Assembly: GCA_903827735.1 (NCBI GenBank) | Contig: CAIKJM010000366.1 | Coordinates: 1 to 14,560, forward strand | DNA from: an uncultured Rhodanobacter sp. | GTDB lineage: Bacteria > Pseudomonadota > Gammaproteobacteria > Xanthomonadales > Rhodanobacteraceae | Direction of reading: 5' to 3' | Length of the DNA stretch: 14,560 bases | In this document: positions 1-8,252 of the stretch, in pieces | How positions within the stretch are numbered: position 1 is the stretch's first letter | Layout of the letters: each line of letters begins with the position of its first letter | Made by a program: the position numbers and the translations under genes | The notes under the pieces: generated by a model | Databases searched by the model: none | Told to the model about the DNA's origin: nothing | Seen by the model: only the letters and a program-made list of their open reading frames with translations

Positions 1-191
1 AGGCCAGGATCGTCGCACATCACCTTGTCCAGGGCCGACGGTTTATCGCACGAAAAACTCGGATGCGGAGAAACAGCTGCGGGTGGCTGCGCTGCTTGGA
101 TGTTACCGGCGCCCGCACAGAGTAGGCAAAGCGCGAATAAAGTGCCTAGTATCTCGTTGATGCGGCCCGAGCGAACGCGCAAGAAAGTCAT
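1..191 (-). CDS. LprI/DUF1311-like secreted protein, N-terminal fragment
   Basis: This partial gene enters from its start codon at 191 and runs off the left edge, leaving 63 codons. The peptide has a basic N-terminus (MTFLRVRSGR), a hydrophobic stretch at about residues 14-29 and an Ala/Pro-rich linker, which together read as a Sec signal peptide. After it comes PSFSCDKPSALDKVMCDDPG, with Cys48 and Cys59. This matches the start of the LprI-like/DUF1311 domain, whose usual opening is FDC..A....E..IC.DP.L. Family members are periplasmic or lipid-anchored, and some inhibit lysozyme. I see no proper lipobox. The start has a good ribosome site, AAGGGGAAGGA, about 8 bases upstream. Codons such as ATA, CTA and TTA, and the lower GC, differ from the neighbouring operon, so it may have been acquired or be weakly expressed. 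The rest of the domain is not visible, so the family call rests on one motif. Confidence 0.6.
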   Translation of the reverse strand, partial: MTFLRVRSGRINEILGTLFALCLLCAGAGNIQAAQPPAAVSPHPSFSCDKPSALDKVMCDDPG

Positions 192-404
192 TTTCAGGAT
201 CCTTCCCCTTTTGTCTATTCCATAAGCAGAACGATAGCATCAACCTCGCATCCTGCGCGCTGATTCAATTGTGGTTCGAACGGACGGCCAAACACTACGA
301 AAGTCAGAGCCAGATAGGGGAATGATTGCTAGCGAACCAGCATGCGTGCCGTTCGAACTTCGGCCCCAAGTAGGTCGCCTTGAGCGATGCGTGATGAAAC
401 AGGC
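192..404. other. Intergenic region holding two GTTCGAAC palindromes
   Basis: These 213 bases lie between the end of the beta-oxidation operon and the start of the LprI-like gene, both on the minus strand. They are less GC-rich than the operon. The 8-base palindrome GTTCGAAC occurs twice, at 274-281 and 351-358. The second copy sits inside a possible four-base-pair hairpin (GCCG 348-351 with CGGC 361-364). I see no stem followed by a T-run that would end the operon, and no confident promoter. Small open frames here have no coding character. Confidence 0.35.
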
Positions 405-1514
405 TCACTTGCCCACTAACCCCCGCGCCAACCCCCGCAAATGCGCATCCGTCGTCCCCCCACGCAACTCAAACGCAGTCAGCCTCTTGAAGTAATGACT
501 GACATCAAGCTCGTCCGTCATGCCCATGCCACCGTGAATCTGCACGGCCTGCTGCCCGACGAAGCGGGCGGCCTGGCCGATGGAAACCTTGGCGGCCGAT
601 AGCGCGGCACGTCGCACGTTGGCGTCGGCGTCGGTGCAGCGCGAGGTGGCGAGGTAGGACATCGAGCGCGCCTGTTCGGTGTACATCAGCATGTCGGCCA
701 TGCGGTGCTGCAGCGCCTGGAAGCTGCCGATGGGTACGCCGAACTGGTTGCGCGAGCGGCTGTAGTCGATGGTGGCGGCGAGGATGCGGTCGAGTGCGCC
801 GACGGCTTCAGCGCAGAGCGCGGCGAGGCCAAAATCGATGACGAGCTGCAGGCCGGTCGTGGCATCGCCGCCGAGTCGCGTGTCAGCACCGGCAGAAACA
901 TTCTTGAGTTCGAGATGGGCTGCCCGCTGATCGTCGACCGTGCGGTAGCCGTGGCGCGTGATGCCCTGCGTGTCGGCAGGCAGCGCAAATAGCGCAACTT
1001 CGTCGCTGCCCTTGATGCGTGCGGAGACCAGCAGCAGGTCGGCGATATCGGCGTGGTACACGGCCGGCTTGTGTCCGCTCAGCGTCCAGCCGTCACCGTC
1101 CGGCGTGGCTTCGACGCCGAGGCCTTTGCCCGCGTCGTCATGCGCGAGCACGGCGATGGTTTCGCCGCCGGCGAGCGCGGGTAGCCAGCGCTCGCGCTGC
1201 TGCGCACTGGCGAGCTGCACGATGGCCTGGGTGGCGACGATGGCGCTGGCGTGAAACGGTTCGAGCAGCAGGCCTTCGCCGACCACGTTGGAGACCAGCA
1301 TGGCGCCGATCGCGCCGGCACCGATGCCGCCGTCGTCCTCGGGAATGGTCAGCGCCAGCAGGCCCAGATCGGCCAGCTGCGACCAGGTATCGCGCGACCA
1401 GCCGCCGGCGCCCTCGCGAATCTTCATGCGGTGCGCGAAGGTGTAGTCCTTGGCGATCAGGCGGCGGGTGGTTTCCAGCAGCATCTGCTGCTCGTCGTTG
1501 AATGAAAAATCCAT
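405..1514 (-). CDS. Acyl-CoA dehydrogenase, small/beta subunit-like (PimD-like)
   Basis: The 369-residue product has the acyl-CoA dehydrogenase fold: an N-terminal helical domain (about 1-115), a middle beta domain (about 116-205) and a C-terminal helical domain (about 215-365). FAD-contact motifs are present: RNQFG at 255-259 and QIHGGMG at 325-331. Neither known position of the catalytic glutamate carries Glu. The medium-chain position reads RGGTTDAHLR (351-360), with Gly where Glu is expected. The isovaleryl-type position falls at about Gly229. This fits a non-catalytic FAD-binding subunit that pairs with the upstream gene product, as in PimC/PimD and mycobacterial FadE heterotetramers. 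The start ATG at 1514 is 5 bases after the upstream stop and has GGGGA about 9 bases ahead. The open frame continues upstream to 2516, but that stretch is a shadow of the preceding gene. It is the last gene of the operon. Confidence 0.9.
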   Translation of the reverse strand: MDFSFNDEQQMLLETTRRLIAKDYTFAHRMKIREGAGGWSRDTWSQLADLGLLALTIPEDDGGIGAGAIGAMLVSNVVGEGLLLEPFHASAIVATQAIVQLASAQQRERWLPALAGGETIAVLAHDDAGKGLGVEATPDGDGWTLSGHKPAVYHADIADLLLVSARIKGSDEVALFALPADTQGITRHGYRTVDDQRAAHLELKNVSAGADTRLGGDATTGLQLVIDFGLAALCAEAVGALDRILAATIDYSRSRNQFGVPIGSFQALQHRMADMLMYTEQARSMSYLATSRCTDADANVRRAALSAAKVSIGQAARFVGQQAVQIHGGMGMTDELDVSHYFKRLTAFELRGGTTDAHLRGLARGLVGK

Positions 1515-1519
1515 GCTGG

Positions 1520-2695
<1,176 letters not shown>

Positions 2696-2741
2696 GAAGG
2701 CTCCGTGGAAACGGTGTTGGATCGTGTTGAAAAAAGGCGCG

Positions 2742-4559
2742 TCAGAACCAGCTGTCGCGCATGTCCAGCGTGCTGCGATCGAGGGAGGCAAGCAGGTCGA
2801 ATTGCGCGCTGACCTTGGGCAGCTCCCACGCGAAAAAATACTGCGCGGCCTGGCGCTTGCCGTGATGGAAATCGCTGTCCTTGCCGTGCGCGGCCGCGGC
2901 CTGCTGCAGCCAGATCCAGGCGATCACGATATGGCCGAAGGCTTCCAGATACACGCTGGCGTTGGCCAGCGTCAGCAGCGGATCGCCGGCGCACCACAGC
3001 GTGCGCGTGACCTGCTGCAGCCGCTGCAGCTGGGCGTGCAGGGCTTCGGCATGCGGCGCCAGCCTGGCGAGCGTTCGCGCTTCGTCGATCGTGGTGGCGA
3101 CACGGGCGCTGAATTGCGCCAGCGCGGCGCCGTCGTTCATCGTGACCTTGCGCCCGAGCAGGTCCAGCGCCTGGATGCCGTGGGTGCCTTCGTGGATCGG
3201 GTTGAGCCGGTTGTCGCGGTAGAACTGCTCGACCTTGTACTCGCGCGTGTAGCCGTAGCCGCCGTGGATCTGGATGGCCAGATCGTTGCCCGCGAGGCAC
3301 CACTGCGACGGCCAGCTCTTGGCGATCGGCGTGAGCAGTTCAAGCAGCTGCTCCAGCGCGGCGCGTTCGCTTTGGTCGGCGGTGACGTGCGCCTGATCGA
3401 CCAGCAGCGCGCAATACAGGTTCAGGCCGAGCGCGCCTTCGGCATACGATTTCTGCGCCAGCAGCATGCGGCGCACGTCGGCGTGTTCGATGATCGGCTG
3501 CTGCTTGCTGCTGCGTGAGCCGAGCGTGCGGCCCTGCGGGCGGTTGCGCGCGTAGTCGAGCGAATGCAGATACGCGGTGTAGCCCAGCGCGGTGGCGCCC
3601 AGGCCGATGCCGATGCGCGCCTCGTTCATCATGTGGAACATGCAGGCCAGGCCGCCGTGCAGCGGGCCCACCAGATAACCGACCGCGCCGGCCTTGCCGC
3701 CGGGTTTATACGTGGTGCCTTCGCCGAAATTCAGTAGCGTGTTGACGATGCCGCGATAGCCCATCTTGTGGTTGATGCCGGCCAGGCGCACGTCGTTGCG
3801 CTCGCCGAGCGAACCGTCTTCGTTGACCAGATATTTGGGCACCAGCAACAGCGAAAGTCCTTTGACGCCGGCAATGCTCTGGCCGTTCGCATCGACCGCA
3901 CGCGCCAGCACCAGATGCACGATATTGCCGCCGAGCTCGTGATCGCCGCCGGAGATCCACATCTTGTTGCCGCTGACGCGATACTGCGGGCCGAACGGCG
4001 ATTCGCCTTCGTACTCGGCGCGCGTGGAGACGTCGGCCAGCGACGAGCCGGCCTGCGGCTCGGACAGGCACATGGTGCCGAACCATTCGCCGCGCAGCTG
4101 CGGCTCGGCGAACGCGGCGATCTGCGCCGCGTTGCCGTGATGCAGCAGCAGGCGGGCGTTGGCCAGCGAGAGCAGCGGATACGCGGTGGTCGAGATATTG
4201 GCCGCGCACAGATACGACCAGGCGGCTTTCTCGATCACGGTGGGCAGCTGCATGCCGCCGCGCTCGTAGTCCTGCGTGGCCGCAGGCAAACCCGCTTCGG
4301 CAAACGCCTGCAGCGCCGGGCCGATCTCGTCGATCACGGTGACGCGCTCGCCGTCGAACTGCGGCTCGATGCGGTCGGCCTTCTGGTAGTGCGGCGCAAA
4401 CTTTTCATTGGCCAGCCGCTCGCAGGCGTCGAGCACGGCGTCGTAGGTTTCGCGGCCGTGATCGGCGTAGCGGCTGGCCTTTGTCAGCGTGCCGACGTCG
4501 AGCCATTCGTACAGCTGGAACTCCAGATCGCGCCGCGACATCAGCAGCTCGTTGCTCAC
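2742..4559 (-). CDS. Acyl-CoA dehydrogenase, about 600-residue type with extra C-terminal domain
   Basis: The 605-residue product belongs to the long acyl-CoA dehydrogenases that carry an additional helical C-terminal domain (about 475-600). Automated annotation often labels this family DmdC-like (3-methylmercaptopropionyl-CoA dehydrogenase), but substrate cannot be inferred. Motifs seen: MCLSEPQAGSSLADV at 163-177, KMWISGG at 199-205, QIHGGYGYTREY at 430-441, and NPIHEGTHGIQ at 453-463. Glu457 is the expected catalytic base, so this enzyme should be active alone, probably as a homodimer. I chose GTG at 4559 because it overlaps the thiolase stop as GTGA and has GAGG about 10 bases upstream. 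It also gives the N-terminus MSNELLMSRRDLEF, the pattern I recall from relatives. An internal ATG at 4541 is the alternative. Upstream in-frame sequence to 4805 is a shadow of the thiolase gene. Confidence 0.92.
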   Translation of the reverse strand: MSNELLMSRRDLEFQLYEWLDVGTLTKASRYADHGRETYDAVLDACERLANEKFAPHYQKADRIEPQFDGERVTVIDEIGPALQAFAEAGLPAATQDYERGGMQLPTVIEKAAWSYLCAANISTTAYPLLSLANARLLLHHGNAAQIAAFAEPQLRGEWFGTMCLSEPQAGSSLADVSTRAEYEGESPFGPQYRVSGNKMWISGGDHELGGNIVHLVLARAVDANGQSIAGVKGLSLLLVPKYLVNEDGSLGERNDVRLAGINHKMGYRGIVNTLLNFGEGTTYKPGGKAGAVGYLVGPLHGGLACMFHMMNEARIGIGLGATALGYTAYLHSLDYARNRPQGRTLGSRSSKQQPIIEHADVRRMLLAQKSYAEGALGLNLYCALLVDQAHVTADQSERAALEQLLELLTPIAKSWPSQWCLAGNDLAIQIHGGYGYTREYKVEQFYRDNRLNPIHEGTHGIQALDLLGRKVTMNDGAALAQFSARVATTIDEARTLARLAPHAEALHAQLQRLQQVTRTLWCAGDPLLTLANASVYLEAFGHIVIAWIWLQQAAAAHGKDSDFHHGKRQAAQYFFAWELPKVSAQFDLLASLDRSTLDMRDSWF

Positions 4560-5740
4560 GCCGGCAGCACCTCGAACAGGCCGGCCGCACCCTGGCCGCC
4601 GCCGATGCACATGGTGGCGACCACGTATTTCGCGCCGCGCCGGCGGCCTTCGATCAGCGCGTGGCCGACGAGTCGCGCGCCGCTGACGCCGTACGGATGG
4701 CCGACCGCGATGGCGCCGCCGTTGACGTTGAGCTTTTCCGGATCGATGCCGAGCTTGTCCATGCAGTACAGCACCTGCACGGCGAAGGCTTCGTTGAGCT
4801 CCCACAGATCGATGTCGTCGACGGTGAGGCCGGCGCGCTTGAGCAGCTTGGGTACGGCGAACACCGGGCCGATGCCCATTTCATCGGGCTCGCAGCCGGC
4901 AACCGCGAAGCCGCGGAAAATGCCCAGCGGCTTCATCCCGTGCTTGGCCGCGTAATCCGAGTCGGCAATCACCGCGGCCGATGCGCCATCGGAGAACTGG
5001 CTGGCGTTGCCGGCGGAAATCACGCCGCCGGGACTGGCCGGTCGAATCGTCGATACGCCTTCATACGTGGTGTCTGGACGAATGCCTTCGTCGGCGAGCA
5101 GGGTGACCTCGCGCGTGAATAGCCGGCCGGTGGCCTTGTCGGCCACGCCGGCCAATACGGTGATCGGCACGATCTCTTCGTTGAAGCGTCCGGCGGCCTG
5201 CGAGGCTACGGCGCGCTGCTGGCTCTGCGCGCCGTAGCGATCCTGGCGTTCGCGCGAGATGTCGTAGCGCTTGGCTACGGTCTCCGCGGTGCGCAGCATC
5301 GGCCAGTAGATTTCCGGCTTGTTTTCGCGCAGCCAGCCTTCGGTAAACATGTGCGTGTTGGCGACGTTCTGCACGCAGGAAATGCTTTCCACACCGCCGG
5401 CCACAAACACGTCGCCTTCGCCGGCCATAACGCGCTGCGCGGCCATTGCGATGGACTGCAGGCCGGACGAGCAGAATCGGTTGATGGTGGCGCCAGGCAC
5501 GCTCACCGGCAGGCCGGCACGCAGCGCGATCTGCCGCGCGATATTGCCGCCGTCGGCGCCCTCGGGATAGGCGCAGCCCATCAGCACATCTTCGATGGCG
5601 TCCGGCTCCACGTCGGCGCGTTCGACCGCGTGCGCGACCACGTGGCCACCCATGGTCGCACCGTGGGTCATGTTGAGTGCGCCCTTCCAGCTTTTGGCCA
5701 GCGCGGTGCGTGCGGTGGAAACGATTAGTGCTTCTTTCAT
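4556..5740 (-). CDS. Acetyl-CoA acyltransferase (thiolase, PimB/FadA-like)
   Basis: The 394-residue thiolase would cleave 3-ketoacyl-CoA with free CoA to give acetyl-CoA and a shortened acyl-CoA, the last step of beta-oxidation. The catalytic set is complete: nucleophilic Cys90 in NRFCSSG, NEAFA at 316-320, His348 in GHPYGVSGAR, and Cys378 in CIGGGQG. The length is typical of the family. The start ATG at 5740 overlaps the stop of the upstream hydratase/dehydrogenase gene as ATGA, and the peptide begins MKEALIVSTARTALAKSWKG, a normal thiolase start. The in-frame sequence reaching 6184 is a shadow of the upstream gene. The ribosome site is weak, which suggests translational coupling. Its neighbours place it in degradation rather than in polyhydroxybutyrate or acetoacetyl-CoA synthesis. 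Confidence 0.95.
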   Translation of the reverse strand: MKEALIVSTARTALAKSWKGALNMTHGATMGGHVVAHAVERADVEPDAIEDVLMGCAYPEGADGGNIARQIALRAGLPVSVPGATINRFCSSGLQSIAMAAQRVMAGEGDVFVAGGVESISCVQNVANTHMFTEGWLRENKPEIYWPMLRTAETVAKRYDISRERQDRYGAQSQQRAVASQAAGRFNEEIVPITVLAGVADKATGRLFTREVTLLADEGIRPDTTYEGVSTIRPASPGGVISAGNASQFSDGASAAVIADSDYAAKHGMKPLGIFRGFAVAGCEPDEMGIGPVFAVPKLLKRAGLTVDDIDLWELNEAFAVQVLYCMDKLGIDPEKLNVNGGAIAVGHPYGVSGARLVGHALIEGRRRGAKYVVATMCIGGGQGAAGLFEVLPA

Positions 5741-7836
5741 GCGGGCTTCGCCGAAGTGTTGAAGGACTGGCCGGCATCGGCCAGTTGCTGGAGGAGGGGC
5801 GCGGGCCTCCACGCGTCGCCCTGATAGCCTTTGGCGTAGCGGTTCATCGCCGCCACGACATTTTTCAGGCCGACCGTATCGGCATAGAACATCGGGCCGC
5901 CGCGCCACACCGGAAAGCCGTAGCCGGCCAGGTACACGACGTCGATGTCCGAGGCCTTGGCGGCGATGCCTTCTTCGAGAATGTGCGCGCCCTCGTTGAC
6001 CAGCGAATAGATCAGCCGCTCGACGATTTCCTTGTCCTCGATCTTGCGCCGCGCGACGCCGATGTCGGCCGAGTGCTTGACAATCAGCGCGTCGACCTCG
6101 GCCGACGGATGGGCGGTGCGGTCGCCGGCCTTGTAGTCGTACCAGCCGGCGCCGGTTTTCTGGCCGAAGCGGCCGAGCTCGCACAGCAGGTCGGCGGTTT
6201 TCGAATAGGTCATGTCCGGCTTTTCCTGATAGCGCCGCTTGCGGATCGCCCAGCCGATGTCGTTGCCGGCCAGATCGCCCATGCGGAATGGGCCCATCGC
6301 GAAACCGATTTTTTCGATCGCCTTGTCGACCTGCTGCGGCGTCGCGCCTTCGTCCAGGAGAAACCCGGCCTGGCGGCTGTACTGCTCGATCATGCGGTTG
6401 CCGATAAAGCCGTCGCAGACGCCCGAGACCACGGCGGTCTTTTTGATTTTCTTGGCCAGCGCCATCACCGTGGCCAGCACGTCTTTGGCGGTGTCCTTGC
6501 CGCGTACGACCTCGAGCAGCTTCATCACGTTGGCGGGGCTGAAGAAGTGCGTGCCCAGCACGTCCTGCGGCCGTGAGGTGAAGTGGGCGATGCGGTCGAC
6601 GTCGAGGGTGGAGGTATTGCTGGCGAGAATCGCGCCGGGCTTGGCCACCTTGTCGAGCTGCTCGAACACCGCCTTCTTGGCGTCGTACTCCTCGAACACC
6701 GCCTCGATGATCATGTCGGCCTCGCCGAGGTCGGCATACTGCAGCGTCGGCGTCAGCAGGCCCATGCGCTGCTCCACCTGCTCGGCGGTCATACGGCCCT
6801 TCTTGGCGCTGTTGTCGTAATTCTTGCGGATGGTGGCCAGACCGCGGTCGAGGAACTCCTGCTTTACCTCAAGGATCGTCACTGGGATGCCGGCGTTGAG
6901 GAAATTCATCGCGATGCCGCCGCCCATGGTGCCGGCACCGATGATGCCGACGCGCTTGATCTCGCGCGGCTTCACGTCGCTGCCGACGTCGGCGATCTTG
7001 CTGGCGGCGCGCTCGGCGAAAAACGCGTGGCGCAGCGCCTTGGATTCGGTGGTTTCCATCAGCGCCATAAAACCCGCGCGCTCAACCTTCATGCCCTCGT
7101 CGAACGGCTTGAGCACCGCCGCCTCGATCGCTTCGAGGCAGCGCAGCGGCGCGGGGTAGGGGCCGGACGCCGCGGCAATGGCGGTGCGCGAGAAGCCGAG
7201 GAATCCCTCGGCGTTGGGGTGATCGATTTCCCAGTCGCGCACGTGCGGCAGCGGCTTGCCCGCGGCCACCACTTCGCGCGCCAGCGCGATGGCGGCGTCC
7301 TGCGCGTCGCCGTCGGTGATGCGATCGAACAGGCGCGTATCGGCCAGCTTCTTCGCCGGCACCGGCGTACCGGACACGATCATGTTGAGCGCGTTTTCCA
7401 GACCCGCCGCCCGCGGCAGGCGCTGCGTGCCGCCCGCGCCCGGCAGCAGGCCAATTTTCACTTCCGGCAGGCCGACCAGCGTATCGGCCGAGGCCACGCG
7501 GTAGTTCACGCCCAGCGACAGCTCCAGGCCACCGCCCAGAGCGGTGCCGTTGATCGCGACGATGACCGGCTTGGGGCTGGCCTCGTAGGCGTCGATCACG
7601 CTGTGCAGCGACGGCTCCATCATCATCTGCGGCGTGTTGAACTCGCGGATGTCGGCGCCGCCGGAAAAATAGCTGGCGCCGCCGGTGAGGACGATGGCCT
7701 TGACCGCCTCATTCTCCAGCGCCGCGTCGAGCGCATCGATCAGGCCGCGGCGAATGGTCAGGCCGAGGCCGTTGACTGGCGGGTTGCTGAAGGTGATGAC
7801 CGCGACGGAGTCGTGGATCGCTGTGGTGACGGACAT
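5737..7836 (-). CDS. Fused enoyl-CoA hydratase / 3-hydroxyacyl-CoA dehydrogenase (FadB/PimF-like)
   Basis: The 699-residue bifunctional enzyme hydrates 2-enoyl-CoA and then oxidises the 3-hydroxyacyl-CoA with NAD+. The crotonase domain (about 1-190) shows GGADIREF (59-66), the oxyanion GGG (101-103), Glu105, and Glu125 in PEVKIGLLPGAGGTQRL. The NAD-binding Rossmann motif GIIGAGTMGGGIA lies at 297-309. Catalytic His430 (GTHFFSP) and Glu442 are 12 residues apart, as in E. coli FadB. Two C-terminal dehydrogenase domains follow: NRM at 480-482, GAGWYDY at 562-568 and GYGFPVWRGGP at 638-648. The start ATG at 7836 has AGGA 8 bases upstream and gives MSVTTAIHDSVAVITFSNPP. Upstream in-frame sequence to 7992 crosses the regulatory region and is not coding. 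This is the first gene of the minus-strand operon. A peroxisomal-type or PimF-type relative is likelier than a strict FadB orthologue. Confidence 0.95.
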   Translation of the reverse strand: MSVTTAIHDSVAVITFSNPPVNGLGLTIRRGLIDALDAALENEAVKAIVLTGGASYFSGGADIREFNTPQMMMEPSLHSVIDAYEASPKPVIVAINGTALGGGLELSLGVNYRVASADTLVGLPEVKIGLLPGAGGTQRLPRAAGLENALNMIVSGTPVPAKKLADTRLFDRITDGDAQDAAIALAREVVAAGKPLPHVRDWEIDHPNAEGFLGFSRTAIAAASGPYPAPLRCLEAIEAAVLKPFDEGMKVERAGFMALMETTESKALRHAFFAERAASKIADVGSDVKPREIKRVGIIGAGTMGGGIAMNFLNAGIPVTILEVKQEFLDRGLATIRKNYDNSAKKGRMTAEQVEQRMGLLTPTLQYADLGEADMIIEAVFEEYDAKKAVFEQLDKVAKPGAILASNTSTLDVDRIAHFTSRPQDVLGTHFFSPANVMKLLEVVRGKDTAKDVLATVMALAKKIKKTAVVSGVCDGFIGNRMIEQYSRQAGFLLDEGATPQQVDKAIEKIGFAMGPFRMGDLAGNDIGWAIRKRRYQEKPDMTYSKTADLLCELGRFGQKTGAGWYDYKAGDRTAHPSAEVDALIVKHSADIGVARRKIEDKEIVERLIYSLVNEGAHILEEGIAAKASDIDVVYLAGYGFPVWRGGPMFYADTVGLKNVVAAMNRYAKGYQGDAWRPAPLLQQLADAGQSFNTSAKPA

Positions 7837-7944
7837 ACGGGAATTCCTGAGCTGTCGACGGTGGGGTGAAGTCGCCCGCGCGCCGGAAAATGGTCGGCAC
7901 GCGTGTGGAGTGGCGGCGGGTGCAGAGCCCGGCGAATCGCGATA

Positions 7945-7959
7945 CCGCACTATCTGCGG
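7945..7959. promoter_or_regulatory. Inverted repeat CCGCA-N5-TGCGG, candidate operator
   Basis: This is a perfect five-base inverted repeat, CCGCA CTATC TGCGG, centred at 7952. The right arm continues as TGCGGAAC, sharing GGAAC with the neighbouring site at 7974-7990. Its centre is 30 bases from that of the next site, close to three helical turns. It could be an accessory half of the regulator's binding array. Binding is inferred only from symmetry and position. Confidence 0.35.
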
Positions 7960-7973
7960 AACAGTCGCCTTAA

Positions 7974-7990
7974 GTTCTGCTATATGGAAC
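7974..7990. promoter_or_regulatory. Candidate IclR-type operator, GTTC-N9-GAAC
   Basis: The 17 bases GTTCTGCTATATGGAAC have perfect outer arms GTTC/GAAC. The inner bases are symmetric as purine against pyrimidine in most positions. IclR-family regulators commonly bind short dyads of about this size in the divergent promoter next to their own gene. Fourteen of the 15 bases in the core, counted with C/T, A/G and A/C exchanges allowed, align with a second copy exactly 21 bases further on. This is the strongest operator candidate in the window. Confidence 0.5.
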
Positions 7991-7995
7991 ACAAT

Positions 7996-8010
7996 TTTTG
8001 CTATGCGGAC
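7996..8010. promoter_or_regulatory. Second, degenerate copy of the operator core
   Basis: TTTTGCTATGCGGAC aligns without gaps to TTCTGCTATATGGAA at 7975-7989. They share TT, TGCTAT and GGA, and differ mainly by transitions. The offset is exactly 21 bases, two turns of B-DNA, so two dimers could bind the same face. A third TGCTAT lies at 8014-8019. A repeat-plus-palindrome layout of this kind is known for the IclR-family regulators PobR and PcaU of Acinetobacter. Applying it here is inference. Confidence 0.4.
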
Positions 8011-8022
8011 CGATGCTATCGG
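8010..8022. promoter_or_regulatory. Inverted repeat CCGAT-N3-ATCGG
   Basis: A perfect five-base inverted repeat (CCGAT GCT ATCGG) abuts the second operator-like copy and contains the third TGCTAT of the cluster. The ten bases GATGCTATCG inside it recur on the minus strand at 232-241, upstream of the LprI-like gene. It may be part of the same regulator array or chance symmetry in GC-rich DNA. Confidence 0.3.
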
Positions 8023-8113
8023 CGCGCGAAAACGAACGCAAGCGCGTCACGGAATCTTAATTTGTCGCGCTGCAGCAGGAATTTCCTTCACTTTCCGAGT
8101 CTTGCGCTGGGAC

Positions 8114-8146
8114 GCCGGCGAGGCCTACGCTACGGCTCGCTTCGGC
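8114..8146 (+). promoter_or_regulatory. Leader hairpin upstream of the IclR-type regulator gene
   Basis: An 11-bp stem can form: GCCG pairs with CGGC, GCGA with TCGC, and GCC with GGC, around the loop TACGCTAC. A single G bulges on the left and TT on the right. On the plus strand it is followed by TATTTAAGTTT, so it resembles a weak terminator or attenuator about 105 bases before the regulator start. No leader peptide or known riboswitch fold is evident. Function is not established. Confidence 0.3.
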
Positions 8147-8252
8147 TATTTAAGTTTCATCAGACGAAAGTAAATTTTGCAGTCACTGGTTCCAGCGCGG
8201 CATGAAGCGATGGAATCGGGTCCGGCCGGATGGAGCTTTCGTGGAGTTATGG

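Larger units (their letters stand above)
7837..8252. promoter_or_regulatory. Divergent control region between the beta-oxidation operon and the IclR-type regulator gene
   Basis: About 415 bases separate the two divergent start codons. The part nearest the operon (7861-7940) is GC-rich and shows only the ribosome site (AGGA near 7845-7848, read on the minus strand). The centre (about 7945-8022) holds a dense set of dyads and TGCTAT direct repeats that look like regulator operators. The part near the regulator gene is AT-richer (8040-8180) and contains a hairpin at 8114-8146. I could not find a convincing sigma-70 -35/-10 pair on either strand. The location next to a divergently transcribed IclR-family gene is the classic arrangement for control of both units. 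Confidence 0.7.

Noticed and set aside
265..290. tRNA T-arm-like GGTTCGAA
   Set aside because: The flanking bases do not form the five-pair T stem, and no acceptor or anticodon arm is found around it.
271..495. Small plus-strand open frame of 74 codons
   Set aside because: It overlaps the 3' end of the dehydrogenase gene on the other strand, has no ribosome site and no recognisable motif.
3768..4955. 395-codon plus-strand open frame across the thiolase/dehydrogenase junction
   Set aside because: It is antisense to two real genes and carries no recognisable domain. Long shadows are common in GC-rich DNA.
6583..7869. 428-codon plus-strand open frame opposite the hydratase/dehydrogenase gene
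   Set aside because: It is rich in His, Arg and Ala with no motif, and fully opposite a gene with intact catalytic residues.
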